Part shown: positions 7,878 to 16,932 of the stretch, in pieces
Layout of the letters: every line of letters starts with the position of its first letter
How positions within the stretch are numbered: the first letter of the stretch is position 1
From: an uncultured Clostridia bacterium
Lineage (GTDB): Bacteria > Bacillota > Clostridia > Lachnospirales > CAG-274
Assembly (NCBI GenBank): GCA_944384195.1
Contig: CALWSK010000002.1
Span: 248,001-312,000 of the forward strand
Direction: 5' to 3'
DNA length: 64,000 bases
The notes under the pieces: generated by a model
Told to the model about the DNA's origin: nothing
What the model saw: the letters and a program-made list of their open reading frames with translations, nothing else
Database searches by the model: none
Translations under genes and position numbers: made by a program

Positions 7878-9311
7878 ATAGAAAAATTAAAGCAATACCT
7901 TAATACAAAGTTTAAAATTAAAGAGCATAATTCTAGGATAAAGACAGAAGTATTAGCAGGAATAACAAATTATTTTACTATGATATATCTTGTTATGCTT
8001 GTACCAGAAGTTTTGATGAATTCTTTTGCCGATATTATTTCTATAGATGGTACATTTATTCAAAATTATGTATTATCTAATGGATTAACTGCTAATGAAA
8101 TGTTTGTAGCACTTACTGCGGCAGCCTTCATATCTGCTGGGCTTGGCTCTATAATAATGGGGTATCTTACTAATTTACCTTTTGTACAAGGGCCAAGTCT
8201 TGCTATAGCTACTTTTGTAGCATATACCGTATGTGAAAGTTTTGGATATAGTTATTCGCAGGCTTTGGCTATAGTTTTTATATCTGGTGTAATATTTTTT
8301 ATTTTGGCCATTTTAGGAATGGAAAAGAAAATTCATAGAGCTATACCTACTAATCTTAAATATGCCGTTAGTTGTGGGATAGGGTTATTTATAGCATACC
8401 AAGGACTTATTAAAGCTCATATAATAAATGAATATACTATAAATACTAATTTGTTTGATATTGCAAATATAGGAAGCAAAGATACTAAAACTGCTCTTCT
8501 TGCTTTATTTGGTGTAATATTAATAGCTATATTACATAAAAAGAATATACATGGTTCTATTTTTATAGGTAAGATAGTATGTATATTTTTAGCTATACCT
8601 TTAGGACTTGTGGCTTTAAAGCATATAGATTTATCTAGTGAGATAAATATTCAACAAGTATTTTTAAATGTAGATTTTGCCGGGCTTATAGATTTTAGTA
8701 ATACAAAATCCATTTTTGAAACAGGTATGATGATTTTAGTTGTACTTTTTTCTATATGTATTATGAATATATTTGAAACTATGGCTATGCTTATAGTTGC
8801 AGATAACTTTATGGAAAAAAGTAAAGAGAAGATAAAGAAAAAAGGAATACCAGAAATCTTAGAAATAGATGCTGTTACAACATCTATTGGAGCTACTATA
8901 GGAAGTGTTACTGTATCTACATATATAGAAAGTACAGCAGGTATAATAGAAGGGGGAAGAACTGGACTTACGGCAGTAGTAACAGGAATTTTATTTTTAA
9001 TAACTACATTTTTTTCACCTCTTGTAGCATTAGTTCCATCTGCTGCTACAGCTACAACTCTTATAATAGCAGGAGTGCTTATGATGAGTCTTATGAAGCA
9101 TATAGATTTTGAAAACATAGATGAGGCAGTTCCGGCATTTTTTACAGTTATATTAATGCCACTAACAAATAGTATTTTAGTAGGTATTGCATTTGGTGTA
9201 TTATCTTATGTGGCTATTCATATATTTTTAGGAAAAGGAAAAAATCTTAATAAAATATTATATTTATTATCATTTTTATTTATTATTTGTCTTATGTTTT
9301 TACCTAGATAG
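7878..9311 (+). CDS. AzgA-like NCS2 purine permease with probable ATA start codon
   Basis: Polytopic membrane transporter of the AzgA branch of the NCS2 family (guanine, adenine or hypoxanthine uptake). The conserved second half is clear: EIDAVTTSIGATIGS, STYIESTAGIIEGGRTGLTA, and PAFFTVILMPLTNSI. The first standard start, ATG 7980, would remove about 34 conserved N-terminal residues and has no ribosome binding site. In frame, the codons from 7878 read ATA then EKLKQYLNTKFK and EVLAGITNYFTM, matching the family opening (M-E-K-L...E-x-LAG-x-T-x-F-x-TM). AGGGGG sits seven bases before that ATA. No ATG, GTG or TTG lies between 7878 and 7980. I therefore place the start at ATA 7878. The helix-3 region reads VQGPSLAIATFVAYTV where AzgA members usually have an N-A-F-F-type motif, so substrate is uncertain. 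It lies 11 bases after the chelatase gene. Confidence 0.85.
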   Translation: MEKLKQYLNTKFKIKEHNSRIKTEVLAGITNYFTMIYLVMLVPEVLMNSFADIISIDGTFIQNYVLSNGLTANEMFVALTAAAFISAGLGSIIMGYLTNLPFVQGPSLAIATFVAYTVCESFGYSYSQALAIVFISGVIFFILAILGMEKKIHRAIPTNLKYAVSCGIGLFIAYQGLIKAHIINEYTINTNLFDIANIGSKDTKTALLALFGVILIAILHKKNIHGSIFIGKIVCIFLAIPLGLVALKHIDLSSEINIQQVFLNVDFAGLIDFSNTKSIFETGMMILVVLFSICIMNIFETMAMLIVADNFMEKSKEKIKKKGIPEILEIDAVTTSIGATIGSVTVSTYIESTAGIIEGGRTGLTAVVTGILFLITTFFSPLVALVPSAATATTLIIAGVLMMSLMKHIDFENIDEAVPAFFTVILMPLTNSILVGIAFGVLSYVAIHIFLGKGKNLNKILYLLSFLFIICLMFLPR

Positions 9312-9352
9312 AAAAAGGCTAGATTTTGTTTTATGCAAAATCTAGCCTTTTT
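9312..9352 (+). terminator. strong rho-independent terminator
   Basis: A perfect 17-base-pair stem from AAAAAGGCTAGATTTTG (9312-9328) and its complement (9336-9352) with a seven-base loop. The arm ends in a T run and starts one base after the permease stop codon. The T-rich and A-rich ends make it potentially bidirectional. Confidence 0.93.
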
Positions 9353-9432
9353 ATCTTGTACAATATTTGTAATAAGTTGTTTATGGACATAATATATTTT
9401 ATAAAAGAATAAATAATAAAGAAGGTGTTTTT

Positions 9433-9867
9433 TTGAATAATAGACGGGATTTTTATAAAAAATTATCTAATAATTCTTTAAAAAATATAAAGACCAGTAG
9501 GAGCAATACATATAATAGAAAACAAGATAGAACATATAATACATATAGAGATAATTATAAAAAACAGACATATAGGAGAGATTATAGAGCTAATAGTCAA
9601 AGGTTTGAAGAGGAAAGAAATAAATCTAGTTTTTTAGGAACAGTATTTCTTTTAGGATGTTTATTATTTGTGGGGATATATTTTGTAAATAATACAAAAC
9701 CAGAGCTTTTAGAACAAGCTAAGGAAGCTATATCAACTTATTTGCCAGATGAAATAGAAACTGTTTTAAAAAAGATAACAAATTTTACAAAAGATGAAAG
9801 TGTTACTATAGATGAAAAGACTATAAAAGATATGGAAGAAGAAATAGGAAATAAGCCAAAAAAATAG
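9433..9867 (+). CDS. SpoIVFA-like membrane protein, N-terminal half
   Basis: 144 residues from a TTG start (GAAGGTGTTTTT before it). Residues 1-75 are very basic and rich in Arg, Asn and Tyr (RRDFYKKL, YRRDYRANS). One membrane helix follows (about 76-98, SFLGTVFLLGCLLFVGIYFV), then an acidic linker to ENIGNKPKK-like end residues. On its own it is only a single-pass anchor. The next reading frame is a LytM/M23 domain followed by an SpoIVFB-like protease. In Bacillus, SpoIVFA is one protein with exactly this order (basic N-terminus, one helix, LytM domain) and holds SpoIVFB inactive in the forespore membrane. I infer that these two frames are halves of one SpoIVFA-like gene, joined by a -1 frameshift or separated by a recent mutation. 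Confidence 0.65.
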   Translation: MNNRRDFYKKLSNNSLKNIKTSRSNTYNRKQDRTYNTYRDNYKKQTYRRDYRANSQRFEEERNKSSFLGTVFLLGCLLFVGIYFVNNTKPELLEQAKEAISTYLPDEIETVLKKITNFTKDESVTIDEKTIKDMEEEIGNKPKK

Positions 9868-9892
9868 ATAGCCTCAAGCAAAATGAGGCTAT
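9858..9892 (+). promoter_or_regulatory. candidate -1 frameshift site: slippery A7 plus stem-loop
   Basis: The end of the first frame reads CCA AAA AAA TAG, giving the heptamer A AAA AAA (9858-9864) in the correct register for -1 slippage. The stop TAG (9865-9867) follows at once, then a perfect nine-base-pair hairpin ATAGCCTCA / TGAGGCTAT (9868-9876 and 9884-9892) with a seven-base loop. The -1 frame is open from 9855 straight into the LytM domain. The hairpin has no T run, so it is not a terminator. The three-base gap between heptamer and stem is shorter than the usual five to nine. Slippage of RNA polymerase on the A run is an alternative. Confidence 0.55.
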
Positions 9893-10325
9893 GCTTGGGG
9901 CAGGAGAAATATGGATAAATCCTTTAGAAGATGGCATAATAACGGGATATTTTGGGAAAAGGAAAAACCCTATATTAGATAAAGAGGAATTTCATAATGG
10001 ACTAGATATAGGAGCAAAGGAAGATTCTGAAGTATTTTGTGTAAAATCTGGAGTAGTAGAAAAAGTTGGAGTATCTAAAACTTATGGAAATTATTTAGAA
10101 TATAAAACAAATGATGGATATAACATAATGTATGCACATTTAAATAAAATTTTAGTAGAAGAAGGAAAAAATATAAAACAAGGAGAAAAAATAGCTCTTG
10201 TTGGAAATACAGGGCTTTCAACAGGATATCATCTACATTATACAATATTTAAAGATGGAGAATATATAAATCCATTAGAATTTGTATCTTTTAAAGTAGC
10301 TAGTTATCTAGAGGGGGAAGTATGA
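9891..10325 (+). CDS. LytM/M23 peptidase domain, SpoIVFA-like C-terminal half
   Basis: 144 residues from the first ATG, or about 153 if entered by -1 frameshift at 9864; the joined product would be about 297 residues. It is a complete LytM fold. The zinc ligands of active M23 endopeptidases are present: His35 and Asp39 in FHNGLD, and His114 and His116 in YHLHYT. YAHLN (81-85) is also conserved. The ATG lies inside the 3' arm of the hairpin and has only GAGG two bases upstream, a poor initiation site, which favours frameshifting or translational coupling. Its stop overlaps the ATG of the protease gene (ATGA). Family role: regulator of SpoIVFB in the outer forespore membrane. Retained metal ligands leave real peptidase activity possible. 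Confidence 0.8.
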   Translation: MLGAGEIWINPLEDGIITGYFGKRKNPILDKEEFHNGLDIGAKEDSEVFCVKSGVVEKVGVSKTYGNYLEYKTNDGYNIMYAHLNKILVEEGKNIKQGEKIALVGNTGLSTGYHLHYTIFKDGEYINPLEFVSFKVASYLEGEV

Positions 10326-11194
10326 AAAAATTAAAATTTATAGAGATAAGCCCTAGTTTTTATTTTATTATTATTTTATGTGTTATTTTTAGAGTAGTAG
10401 ATTATTTTTTATATTCTGTATTATTTGTATTTTTACACGAATTGGCACATATAGTTGTAGCTAAAAGATATGGACTTAGAATAAAAAAAATAACAATAAG
10501 TCCTCTAGGACAAATAGCACATATAGAAAATATAGAAAAACAAAGTTTACATAAACGTATAAATATAAGTATAGCAGGAATAGTACTAAACCTTATAATT
10601 TTTGGGTTTAGTCTTATTTATACTAGCGATAAGATGCAGTTGATAGGAAAAATAAATTTATCAATTGCATTTTTTAATTGTTTACCTATTTATCCTTTAG
10701 ATGGAGGAAGAATAATTCTTTATTTATTAGGTTATTTTATAGGTGATTTAAAAGCCAGTATTATAATAAATAAAATAGGTAAAACTTTAAGTTATTTTAT
10801 ATTTTTTATGGGATTTATTCAGATTATTTTATATCCCTATAATATAAGTCTTTTGTGTCTTGGTTTTTATTTTGTAAAAAATAGCAAAAATCAATATTTA
10901 TATTATTTTTATAAACTTATAAAAAATAAGCAAAATTATGAAAAAGATAAAATATTAAAGATACGTAACGTTCTAGTTGATAAAAATTTTCTCATAAAAG
11001 ATATAGTATTGATACTTAGCATAGATTATTATATAATTATAAATGTTGCTAATTATGGCAAGATAGGTTTTTGTATAGAAGAAAAAAATCTTTTAGAATA
11101 TATACAAAACTATGGTCTTAATGGTAAAATATATGATATTTATGTAAAGCTAAAAAATAAAAATACATTTATGGAGGAGAAGTATGATAGATGA
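10322..11194 (+). CDS. SpoIVFB-like M50 site-2 intramembrane metalloprotease
   Basis: 290 residues with the two hallmarks of an S2P-type membrane zinc protease: HELAH (39-43, HExxH) in a hydrophobic helix, and the second zinc ligand Asp127 in YPLDGGR. About six membrane segments fill residues 12-195, and a cytoplasmic tail of about 90 residues follows, positioned like the CBS region of SpoIVFB. In Bacillus this protease cuts pro-sigma-K in the mother cell. The gene overlaps the upstream LytM frame by four bases and the next gene by 11, so translation is coupled. Spore function is inferred from gene pairing and family, and housekeeping S2P relatives exist. Confidence 0.85.
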   Translation: MKKLKFIEISPSFYFIIILCVIFRVVDYFLYSVLFVFLHELAHIVVAKRYGLRIKKITISPLGQIAHIENIEKQSLHKRINISIAGIVLNLIIFGFSLIYTSDKMQLIGKINLSIAFFNCLPIYPLDGGRIILYLLGYFIGDLKASIIINKIGKTLSYFIFFMGFIQIILYPYNISLLCLGFYFVKNSKNQYLYYFYKLIKNKQNYEKDKILKIRNVLVDKNFLIKDIVLILSIDYYIIINVANYGKIGFCIEEKNLLEYIQNYGLNGKIYDIYVKLKNKNTFMEEKYDR

Positions 11195-13013
11195 AATACT
11201 TATGCAGGTTGAAAAGCCCGCAAGATACATAGGTAATGAAATTAATATGGTGGTAAAAGATCCTAAAGATGTAGATATAAGATTTGCTTTTTGTTTTCCA
11301 GATACTTATGAAGTTGGGATGAGCTATCTTGGACTACAAATTTTATATTTTTTTATGAATAGAAGAGATGATATTTATTGTGAGAGAGTTTTTGCACCTT
11401 GGCTTGATATGGAAGAAAAGCTAAGAGAAAATAACATTCCTTTATTTTCCTTAGAAACAGGGGATAGCATAAAAGATTTTGATTTTGTAGGTTTTACTTT
11501 GCAATATGAGATGACTTATACTAATATAATAAATATGTTAGATTTAGCCGGTATATCTATATGGAGCAAAGATAGAACAGAAGATGAACCTATAATAATA
11601 GCAGGAGGTCCTTGTGCTTATAATCCAGAACCTTTAGCAGATATAGTAGATATATTTTATATAGGTGAAGGTGAGGTTAATTATGATGAAATCTTTGATA
11701 TATATAAAAATATGAAAAAAGAAGGAAAAACAAAAGAAGACTTTTATCAAAGATTACTTGAAATGGACGGTATATATATTCCTAAGTATTATGAGGTAAG
11801 CTATAAAGAAAACGGAGAAATAGAAGAATTTAAACCTATAATAGATAAAGCACCTAAAAAGATAAAAAAAGTTATAGTAAAAGATATGGATAAGGTATTT
11901 TATCCAGATAAACAATTAGTTCCTCTTATAGACGTAATTCACGATAGAGTTAGTCTTGAAGTATTTAGAGGGTGTATAAGAGGGTGTAGATTTTGTCAAG
12001 CAGGTTATGTATATCGCCCAGTTAGAGAAAAAACTCCACAAAGCGTATTAACTAAATCTAGAAATCTTGTGGATACTTCTGGACACGAAGAAATATCTTT
12101 AACTAGTCTTAGTACAGCAGATTATACGGCATTTAGGGATATATCCGAAGAATTATTAGAACAGTTTAAAGATGATAAGGTTAATATAGCTTTACCATCT
12201 CTTAGAATAGACGCTTTTTCTTTAGACCTTATGCAAAAGGTACAAGGTGTTAGAAAATCTAGCCTTACATTTGCTCCAGAAGCAGGTACTCAAAGACTTA
12301 GAGATGTTATAAATAAAGGAATAACAGAAGAAGAAATATTAAGAGGTAGTAAGATGGCATTTGAAGGTGGTTGGGATAGAGTAAAACTGTATTTTATGGT
12401 TGGACTTCCTACAGAAACAGATGATGATATAAAAGGAATAGCTAAATTAGCATCTGATATAGTGGACAAGTTTTATGAGTTACCTAAAGAAAAAAGAAAT
12501 AGGGGAGTGTCTGTTACTGTTAGTTCATCTTGTTTTGTTCCTAAAGCTTTTACTCCTTTTCAATGGTCGACTCAAGATACTTGCGAAGAATTTTTAAGAA
12601 AGCAATATCTTTTAAAAGATAGCAACGAAAGAAAGCAAGTTAAAGTAAACTATCACGAGCCTTCCGTTAGCTCTATAGAGGGTATATTAGCAAGAGGGGA
12701 TAGAAAAGTGGCTAAGCTTATATATAATGCTTGGAAAAATGGAGCTAAATTTGACGGCTGGACAGAATGTTTTAAATATGATGCTTGGCTTAAAGCTTTA
12801 GAGCAAACAGGACTTTCTAGAGAATTTTATGCTAATAGACAAAGAAGCTATGATGAGATATTACCTTGGGATCATATATATATAGGCGTATCTAAGAGAT
12901 TTTTTATAGAAGAGATGGAAAGAGCTAAAAAAGAAGTAGTAACTCCAAATTGTAGACAAAATTGTAGTATGTGTGGAGCTAAAGCTTTTGGGGGAGGTGT
13001 TTGTTTTGAATAA
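11184..13013 (+). CDS. B12-binding-domain radical SAM protein, TIGR03960 type
   Basis: 609 residues. The N-terminal part (about 25-190) looks like a B12-binding-type Rossmann domain. The radical SAM core begins at the CxxxCxxC cluster Cys264, Cys268, Cys271 in CIRGCRFC. The C-terminus carries extra cysteines (NCRQNCSMCGAKAFGG) that could hold a second cluster. This family is nearly always followed by a DUF2344 protein and often by RNase E/G, as here; its reaction is not established as far as I know. The ATG overlaps the protease gene by 11 bases and follows ATGGAGGAGAAGT. The next gene starts inside its last codons. Confidence 0.9.
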   Translation: MIDEILMQVEKPARYIGNEINMVVKDPKDVDIRFAFCFPDTYEVGMSYLGLQILYFFMNRRDDIYCERVFAPWLDMEEKLRENNIPLFSLETGDSIKDFDFVGFTLQYEMTYTNIINMLDLAGISIWSKDRTEDEPIIIAGGPCAYNPEPLADIVDIFYIGEGEVNYDEIFDIYKNMKKEGKTKEDFYQRLLEMDGIYIPKYYEVSYKENGEIEEFKPIIDKAPKKIKKVIVKDMDKVFYPDKQLVPLIDVIHDRVSLEVFRGCIRGCRFCQAGYVYRPVREKTPQSVLTKSRNLVDTSGHEEISLTSLSTADYTAFRDISEELLEQFKDDKVNIALPSLRIDAFSLDLMQKVQGVRKSSLTFAPEAGTQRLRDVINKGITEEEILRGSKMAFEGGWDRVKLYFMVGLPTETDDDIKGIAKLASDIVDKFYELPKEKRNRGVSVTVSSSCFVPKAFTPFQWSTQDTCEEFLRKQYLLKDSNERKQVKVNYHEPSVSSIEGILARGDRKVAKLIYNAWKNGAKFDGWTECFKYDAWLKALEQTGLSREFYANRQRSYDEILPWDHIYIGVSKRFFIEEMERAKKEVVTPNCRQNCSMCGAKAFGGGVCFE

Positions 13014-13680
13014 ATATAGAATAAGATTTTCTAAGATAGGGAAGATAAAATACGTAGGGCATTTAGATGTTCTTAATATATTCCAAAGGGCTATAAAAAG
13101 AGCTAAGCTTCCTATAGCTTATTCTAAAGGGTTTAATCCTCATCAGTTAATGGGATTTGCTATACCATTACCTCTTGGTATGGAAAGTGTAGCAGAATAT
13201 TTAGATATTCAGCTAGATAGCAAATTAGAGCCAGAAGAAATAAAGACTAGACTAAATAAAACTATGCCAATAGGTATGGAAATATTAAATGTTGTTGAAA
13301 TGGAAGAAGGGCAAAAATCTGGAGCTTCAATAGTAGAAAGTGGAGATTATAAAATAACTTTAGACAAAAGTATAAGCAAAGAAGATATAGAAAAGTTTTT
13401 GGCTCAAGATGAAATTTTAGTAGAAAAAATAAGCAAAAAACGTGGTAAAGAAGTTTTAAAAACAGTTGATATAAAAGAAGATATTTTAGATTTAAAAATA
13501 TCAAATGATAAGGAGCTTTTAGCTACTATATCTACAGGGAGTGCTAAAAATCTTAAGCCAGAGGTACTTATAAATAGCATATATAACTTTTTAAATCTTC
13601 CATATGATAAGTATAAAATATTATATAAAAGAATGGAGCTATTTGATGGTAATAAGATAAAATTAGATGAATGTAAATAA
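13006..13680 (+). CDS. TIGR03936/DUF2344 radical-SAM-associated protein
   Basis: 224 residues from the TTG at 13006, which GGGGGAGGTG precedes by a proper distance. The in-frame ATG at 12973 would lengthen the overlap with the radical SAM gene and has no ribosome binding site. The start KYRIRFSKIGKIKYVGHLD and the AYSKGFNPHQLMGFAIPLPLG segment are typical of this family, which is sometimes fused to the radical SAM partner. The two genes overlap by eight bases. Function is unknown; constant pairing implies that it presents a substrate to, or modifies it with, the upstream enzyme. Confidence 0.88.
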   Translation: MNKYRIRFSKIGKIKYVGHLDVLNIFQRAIKRAKLPIAYSKGFNPHQLMGFAIPLPLGMESVAEYLDIQLDSKLEPEEIKTRLNKTMPIGMEILNVVEMEEGQKSGASIVESGDYKITLDKSISKEDIEKFLAQDEILVEKISKKRGKEVLKTVDIKEDILDLKISNDKELLATISTGSAKNLKPEVLINSIYNFLNLPYDKYKILYKRMELFDGNKIKLDECK

Positions 13681-13688
13681 GGTGAAAT

Positions 13689-15101
13689 ATGAAAACACTA
13701 GTTATAGATAGTAGTTTAGAATATGATAGAGCAGGACTTTTAGAAGATGGAGAGCTTAAGGAAATAATAATACAAGAAAATCAAAACTTTAAGGTAGGAG
13801 ATATATTTGTAGCTAAAGTAAAAAAGATTATACCTAAAAAATTTGCTTTTCTAGACCTTGGATATGATAAAAATGCTTTTTTGGCTCTTACAGATAAAAA
13901 ACAAAAAAGTTTATATAAATATAATGAAAATAATGGTAAATATATTTTAAATTTAAAGGAAGGACAAGATTTACTAGTTCAGATAGATAAAGAAGGCACA
14001 AGAATAAAAGGAGCTAGCGTTACTACAAATGTTAGCTTGACTGGTAAATATGTAGTAATTCTTTTAAATGAAGAGAATATAGGTATATCTAAAAAGATAG
14101 AAGAAGCAGAAAAAAGAGAAGAGCTAAAAGAATTTGCTAAAGAAACATTACCACAAGGTTATGGCATTATATTTAGGACAAATTGTAATATAGCAAGTTT
14201 AGATGAAATAAAAAATGAAATATTAGAACTTATAGAAAAGGGGAAAAAGCTACTTGATAGTTTTGAATATATAAAAGCTCCAAGTCTTGTATTTTCTAGT
14301 AATACAGAAATAGAGAAATTGATAATAGATATTTTAAAAGATGAAGATAAAATTATAATTAATAATAAAAATAAGCTAGAAGTATTAAAAGGTGTATTTG
14401 AAAATATTATTTTATACGAAGATAGCTTGCCTATATTTGAAGCTTATAGTATAGAAAGTAAAATAGAAAAAGCTATTAGTAATAAAATATGGCTAAAAAG
14501 TGGGGGATTTTTAGTTATAGATTGTGTAGAAGCTTTTACTATAATAGATGTAAATAGCGGAAAGAATATAGCTAAAAATTTAGAAGATATGATATTTAAG
14601 ACAAATAAAGAAGCATTAGAGAAAATAGCAAAAGAGATAAGGCTAAGGAATATATCTGGAATGATACTTATAGATCTTATAGATATGAAAGATATAGAAA
14701 GGCGAAAAGAGCTTGAGCTTTATATGAAGAAATTAGCCAAAGAAGATAGAATGCCTATAGTTATATATCCAGTTAATGAACTTGGAATATTGCAAATAAC
14801 TAGAAAAAAATCTTCTAAGTCCCTTTTGGAGATGATAACTATGCCTTGTCCTACTTGTCTTGGAAGTGGAGTAGTTAAAAATGAAATATATGTAGCTAAT
14901 AATATAAAAAATCAAATAATAAGCATATTTAATAGTACTATATATAATAAAGTTTATGTATATGCCTCAGAAATAATAATAAATTATTTAGAAAATAAAT
15001 TAAATATAAGAAATATTGAAAAAGAATTAAATAAAAAGATAGAATTAAACATAATAAAAACATATAGATTTGATTATTTTTATATAGAAAAATATGTATA
15101 A
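13689..15101 (+). CDS. rng: ribonuclease E/G family protein
   Basis: 470 residues, RNase G-like in size. An S1 RNA-binding domain spans about 35-120 (VGDIFVAKVKKIIPKKFAFLD). The catalytic DNase-I-like core carries the Mg2+-binding aspartate in FTIIDVNSG (about 275-283) and the second in IDLIDMKD. The zinc-link pair is CPTCLGSG near residue 390. It processes or degrades single-stranded RNA, including rRNA precursors, in the cytoplasm. It is the last gene of the run that begins at 9433, with eight bases between it and the DUF2344 gene. In many Firmicutes rplU follows this gene; here it does not. RNase Y is encoded 200 bases downstream under its own promoter, so two RNA-decay enzymes sit together. 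Confidence 0.92.
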   Translation: MKTLVIDSSLEYDRAGLLEDGELKEIIIQENQNFKVGDIFVAKVKKIIPKKFAFLDLGYDKNAFLALTDKKQKSLYKYNENNGKYILNLKEGQDLLVQIDKEGTRIKGASVTTNVSLTGKYVVILLNEENIGISKKIEEAEKREELKEFAKETLPQGYGIIFRTNCNIASLDEIKNEILELIEKGKKLLDSFEYIKAPSLVFSSNTEIEKLIIDILKDEDKIIINNKNKLEVLKGVFENIILYEDSLPIFEAYSIESKIEKAISNKIWLKSGGFLVIDCVEAFTIIDVNSGKNIAKNLEDMIFKTNKEALEKIAKEIRLRNISGMILIDLIDMKDIERRKELELYMKKLAKEDRMPIVIYPVNELGILQITRKKSSKSLLEMITMPCPTCLGSGVVKNEIYVANNIKNQIISIFNSTIYNKVYVYASEIIINYLENKLNIRNIEKELNKKIELNIIKTYRFDYFYIEKYV

Positions 15102-15228
15102 TTTGGTTAATATATATAGGATATATTAAGAACTTTAAGTTTATACTATTCATTTTTCAAGAAATTTATAAACAATTTATATAAATAAAATTTAATATTT
15201 ATACAATATATTTAATGAGTTTAATACC

Positions 15229-15257
15229 TTGACAAGTTTATTTAAAAAAGATAAAAT
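15229..15257 (+). promoter_or_regulatory. sigma-A promoter of rny
   Basis: TTGACA (15229-15234), 17 bases, TAAAAT (15252-15257) in the 198-base gap before rny. I see no clear terminator for the upstream RNase gene in the same gap. Confidence 0.8.
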
Positions 15258-15299
15258 ATAAATAGGGTATCTTTATAATTTTTAACTAAAATAAACTTT

Positions 15300-16874
15300 A
15301 TGATAGATAATCTAAATAATCTTTTGGAGGTGTTTTACATAATAGCAACATTGGTTAGCAGTGTTATAACTTTAGTTATAGGCTGTTTTGTAGGGATGAT
15401 AGTTAGAAAGAGAGTTTGTGAAGCAACTATTGGCTCTGCAGAAAAAGAAGCTGAAAATATACTTATAAACGCAAAAAAAGAGGCAGAAGGTAAGAAAAAA
15501 GAAATTCTTTTAGAAGCCAAAGAAGAAAGCCTAAAAATTAAAAACGAAATAGAAAAAGAATGTAAAGAACGCAAACAAGAAATGCTTAAATTTGAAAGAA
15601 GACTTATTCAAAAAGAAGAAGTCTTAGACAAAAAAAGCCATAACTTAGAAAGAAAAGAAGAATTACACCAAGAAAAGCTTATTAAACTACAAAAGGAAGA
15701 AGAAAAAATAGAAGAAATAGTAGCTAAGAAGATGGAAGAGCTAGAGCGTATATCTGGTTTTACTATAGATGAAGCTAAAGACTTTTTATTATCCACATTA
15801 GATGATGAGCTTATTCACGAAAAAGCTCTTCGCATAAAGGATATGGAACTTAACCTAAAACAAGAGGCAGAAAAAAAGGCAAAACAAATAATAGGTATGG
15901 CTATCCAAAAATGTGCAGTAGACCATGTTACAGAAAGTACAGTATCTGTTGTTTCCCTTCCTAATGATGATATGAAAGGCAGGATAATAGGGCGTGAAGG
16001 AAGAAATATAAGAGCTATAGAATCTTTAACTGGTATCGATATAATAATTGATGATACTCCAGAAGCTGTTATTTTATCTGGTTTTGACCCTATGAAAAGA
16101 GAAATTGCTAGAATTGCTTTAGAAAAGCTAATTTTAGACGGAAGAGTGCATCCAGCTAAGATAGAAGAAATGGTAGAAAAAGCTAAAAAAGAAGTAGACG
16201 TTATGATAAGAGAAGAAGGAGAGAGTGCTTGCTTTGAGCTTGGAATACACGGTATTCATCCGGAAATTATAAAACTACTTGGTAAAATGAAATTTAGAAC
16301 AAGTTATGGACAAAACGTTTTAAAACATTCTTTAGAGGTTGCTCATCTTACAGGACTTATGGCATCAGAACTTGGTGTTGATGTTAATATGGCAAAAAGA
16401 GCAGGACTTTTACATGATATAGGTAAGGCAGTAGATTATGACCAAGAAGGTTCACACGTAGAGCTTGGAGCTAGTATATGTAAAAAATATAAAGAAAATA
16501 GCATTATTATAAACTCCATAGAATCACATCACGGTGATAAAGAGCCTACTTCTCTTATAGCAGTTCTTGTACAAGCAGCTGATGCAATATCAGCAGCAAG
16601 ACCTGGTGCTAGAAGAGAAACCTTAGAAACTTACATAAAAAGATTACAAAATTTAGAAAGTATAGCAGATAGCTTTGATGCAGTAGAAAAATCTTTTGCT
16701 ATTCAAGCAGGGAGAGAACTTAGGGTGATGATTTCACCAGAAAAAATAGATGATGATTCTCTTGTTCTTTTAGCTAGGGAGATATCTAAGAAAATAGAAG
16801 AGGAATTAGAGTATCCAGGCCAAATAAAAGTTAATCTTATAAGAGAAACAAGAGCCATAGATTATGCTAAATAA
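15300..16874 (+). CDS. rny: ribonuclease Y
   Basis: Membrane-anchored endoribonuclease that starts bulk mRNA decay in Firmicutes. An N-terminal membrane helix ([22 protein letters not shown]) leads into a long charged coiled coil. A KH domain follows ([15 protein letters not shown], about 235-250), then the HD domain (LLHDIGKA, about 370). The C-terminus is typical of the family (ETRAIDYAK). The coordinates use the only conventional start, ATG 15300, but that codon has no ribosome binding site and adds 13 polar residues before the helix. GGAGGTG at 15326-15332 points to 15339 or 15342, both ATA codons in frame, giving about 511 residues; initiation at ATA is likely. The next standard start, TTG 15351, is 18 bases from the site. 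Confidence 0.95.
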   Translation: MIDNLNNLLEVFYIIATLVSSVITLVIGCFVGMIVRKRVCEATIGSAEKEAENILINAKKEAEGKKKEILLEAKEESLKIKNEIEKECKERKQEMLKFERRLIQKEEVLDKKSHNLERKEELHQEKLIKLQKEEEKIEEIVAKKMEELERISGFTIDEAKDFLLSTLDDELIHEKALRIKDMELNLKQEAEKKAKQIIGMAIQKCAVDHVTESTVSVVSLPNDDMKGRIIGREGRNIRAIESLTGIDIIIDDTPEAVILSGFDPMKREIARIALEKLILDGRVHPAKIEEMVEKAKKEVDVMIREEGESACFELGIHGIHPEIIKLLGKMKFRTSYGQNVLKHSLEVAHLTGLMASELGVDVNMAKRAGLLHDIGKAVDYDQEGSHVELGASICKKYKENSIIINSIESHHGDKEPTSLIAVLVQAADAISAARPGARRETLETYIKRLQNLESIADSFDAVEKSFAIQAGRELRVMISPEKIDDDSLVLLAREISKKIEEELEYPGQIKVNLIRETRAIDYAK

Positions 16875-16900
16875 TAACAAGCTTTAAATCTTTATACATA

Positions 16901-16924
16901 GGGGGAGTTAGCTCCCCCTTTTTA
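16901..16924 (+). terminator. rho-independent terminator of rny
   Basis: GC-rich stem GGGGGAG / CTCCCCC (16901-16907 and 16912-16918) with a TTAG loop and a run of T residues. It separates rny from the convergent flippase gene. Confidence 0.93.
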
Positions 16925-16932
16925 TTTATAGT

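Noticed and set aside
8651..9118. 155-codon open frame antisense to the purine permease
   Set aside because: It mirrors the permease in low-complexity hydrophobic residues, has no ribosome binding site, and the permease frame is conserved.
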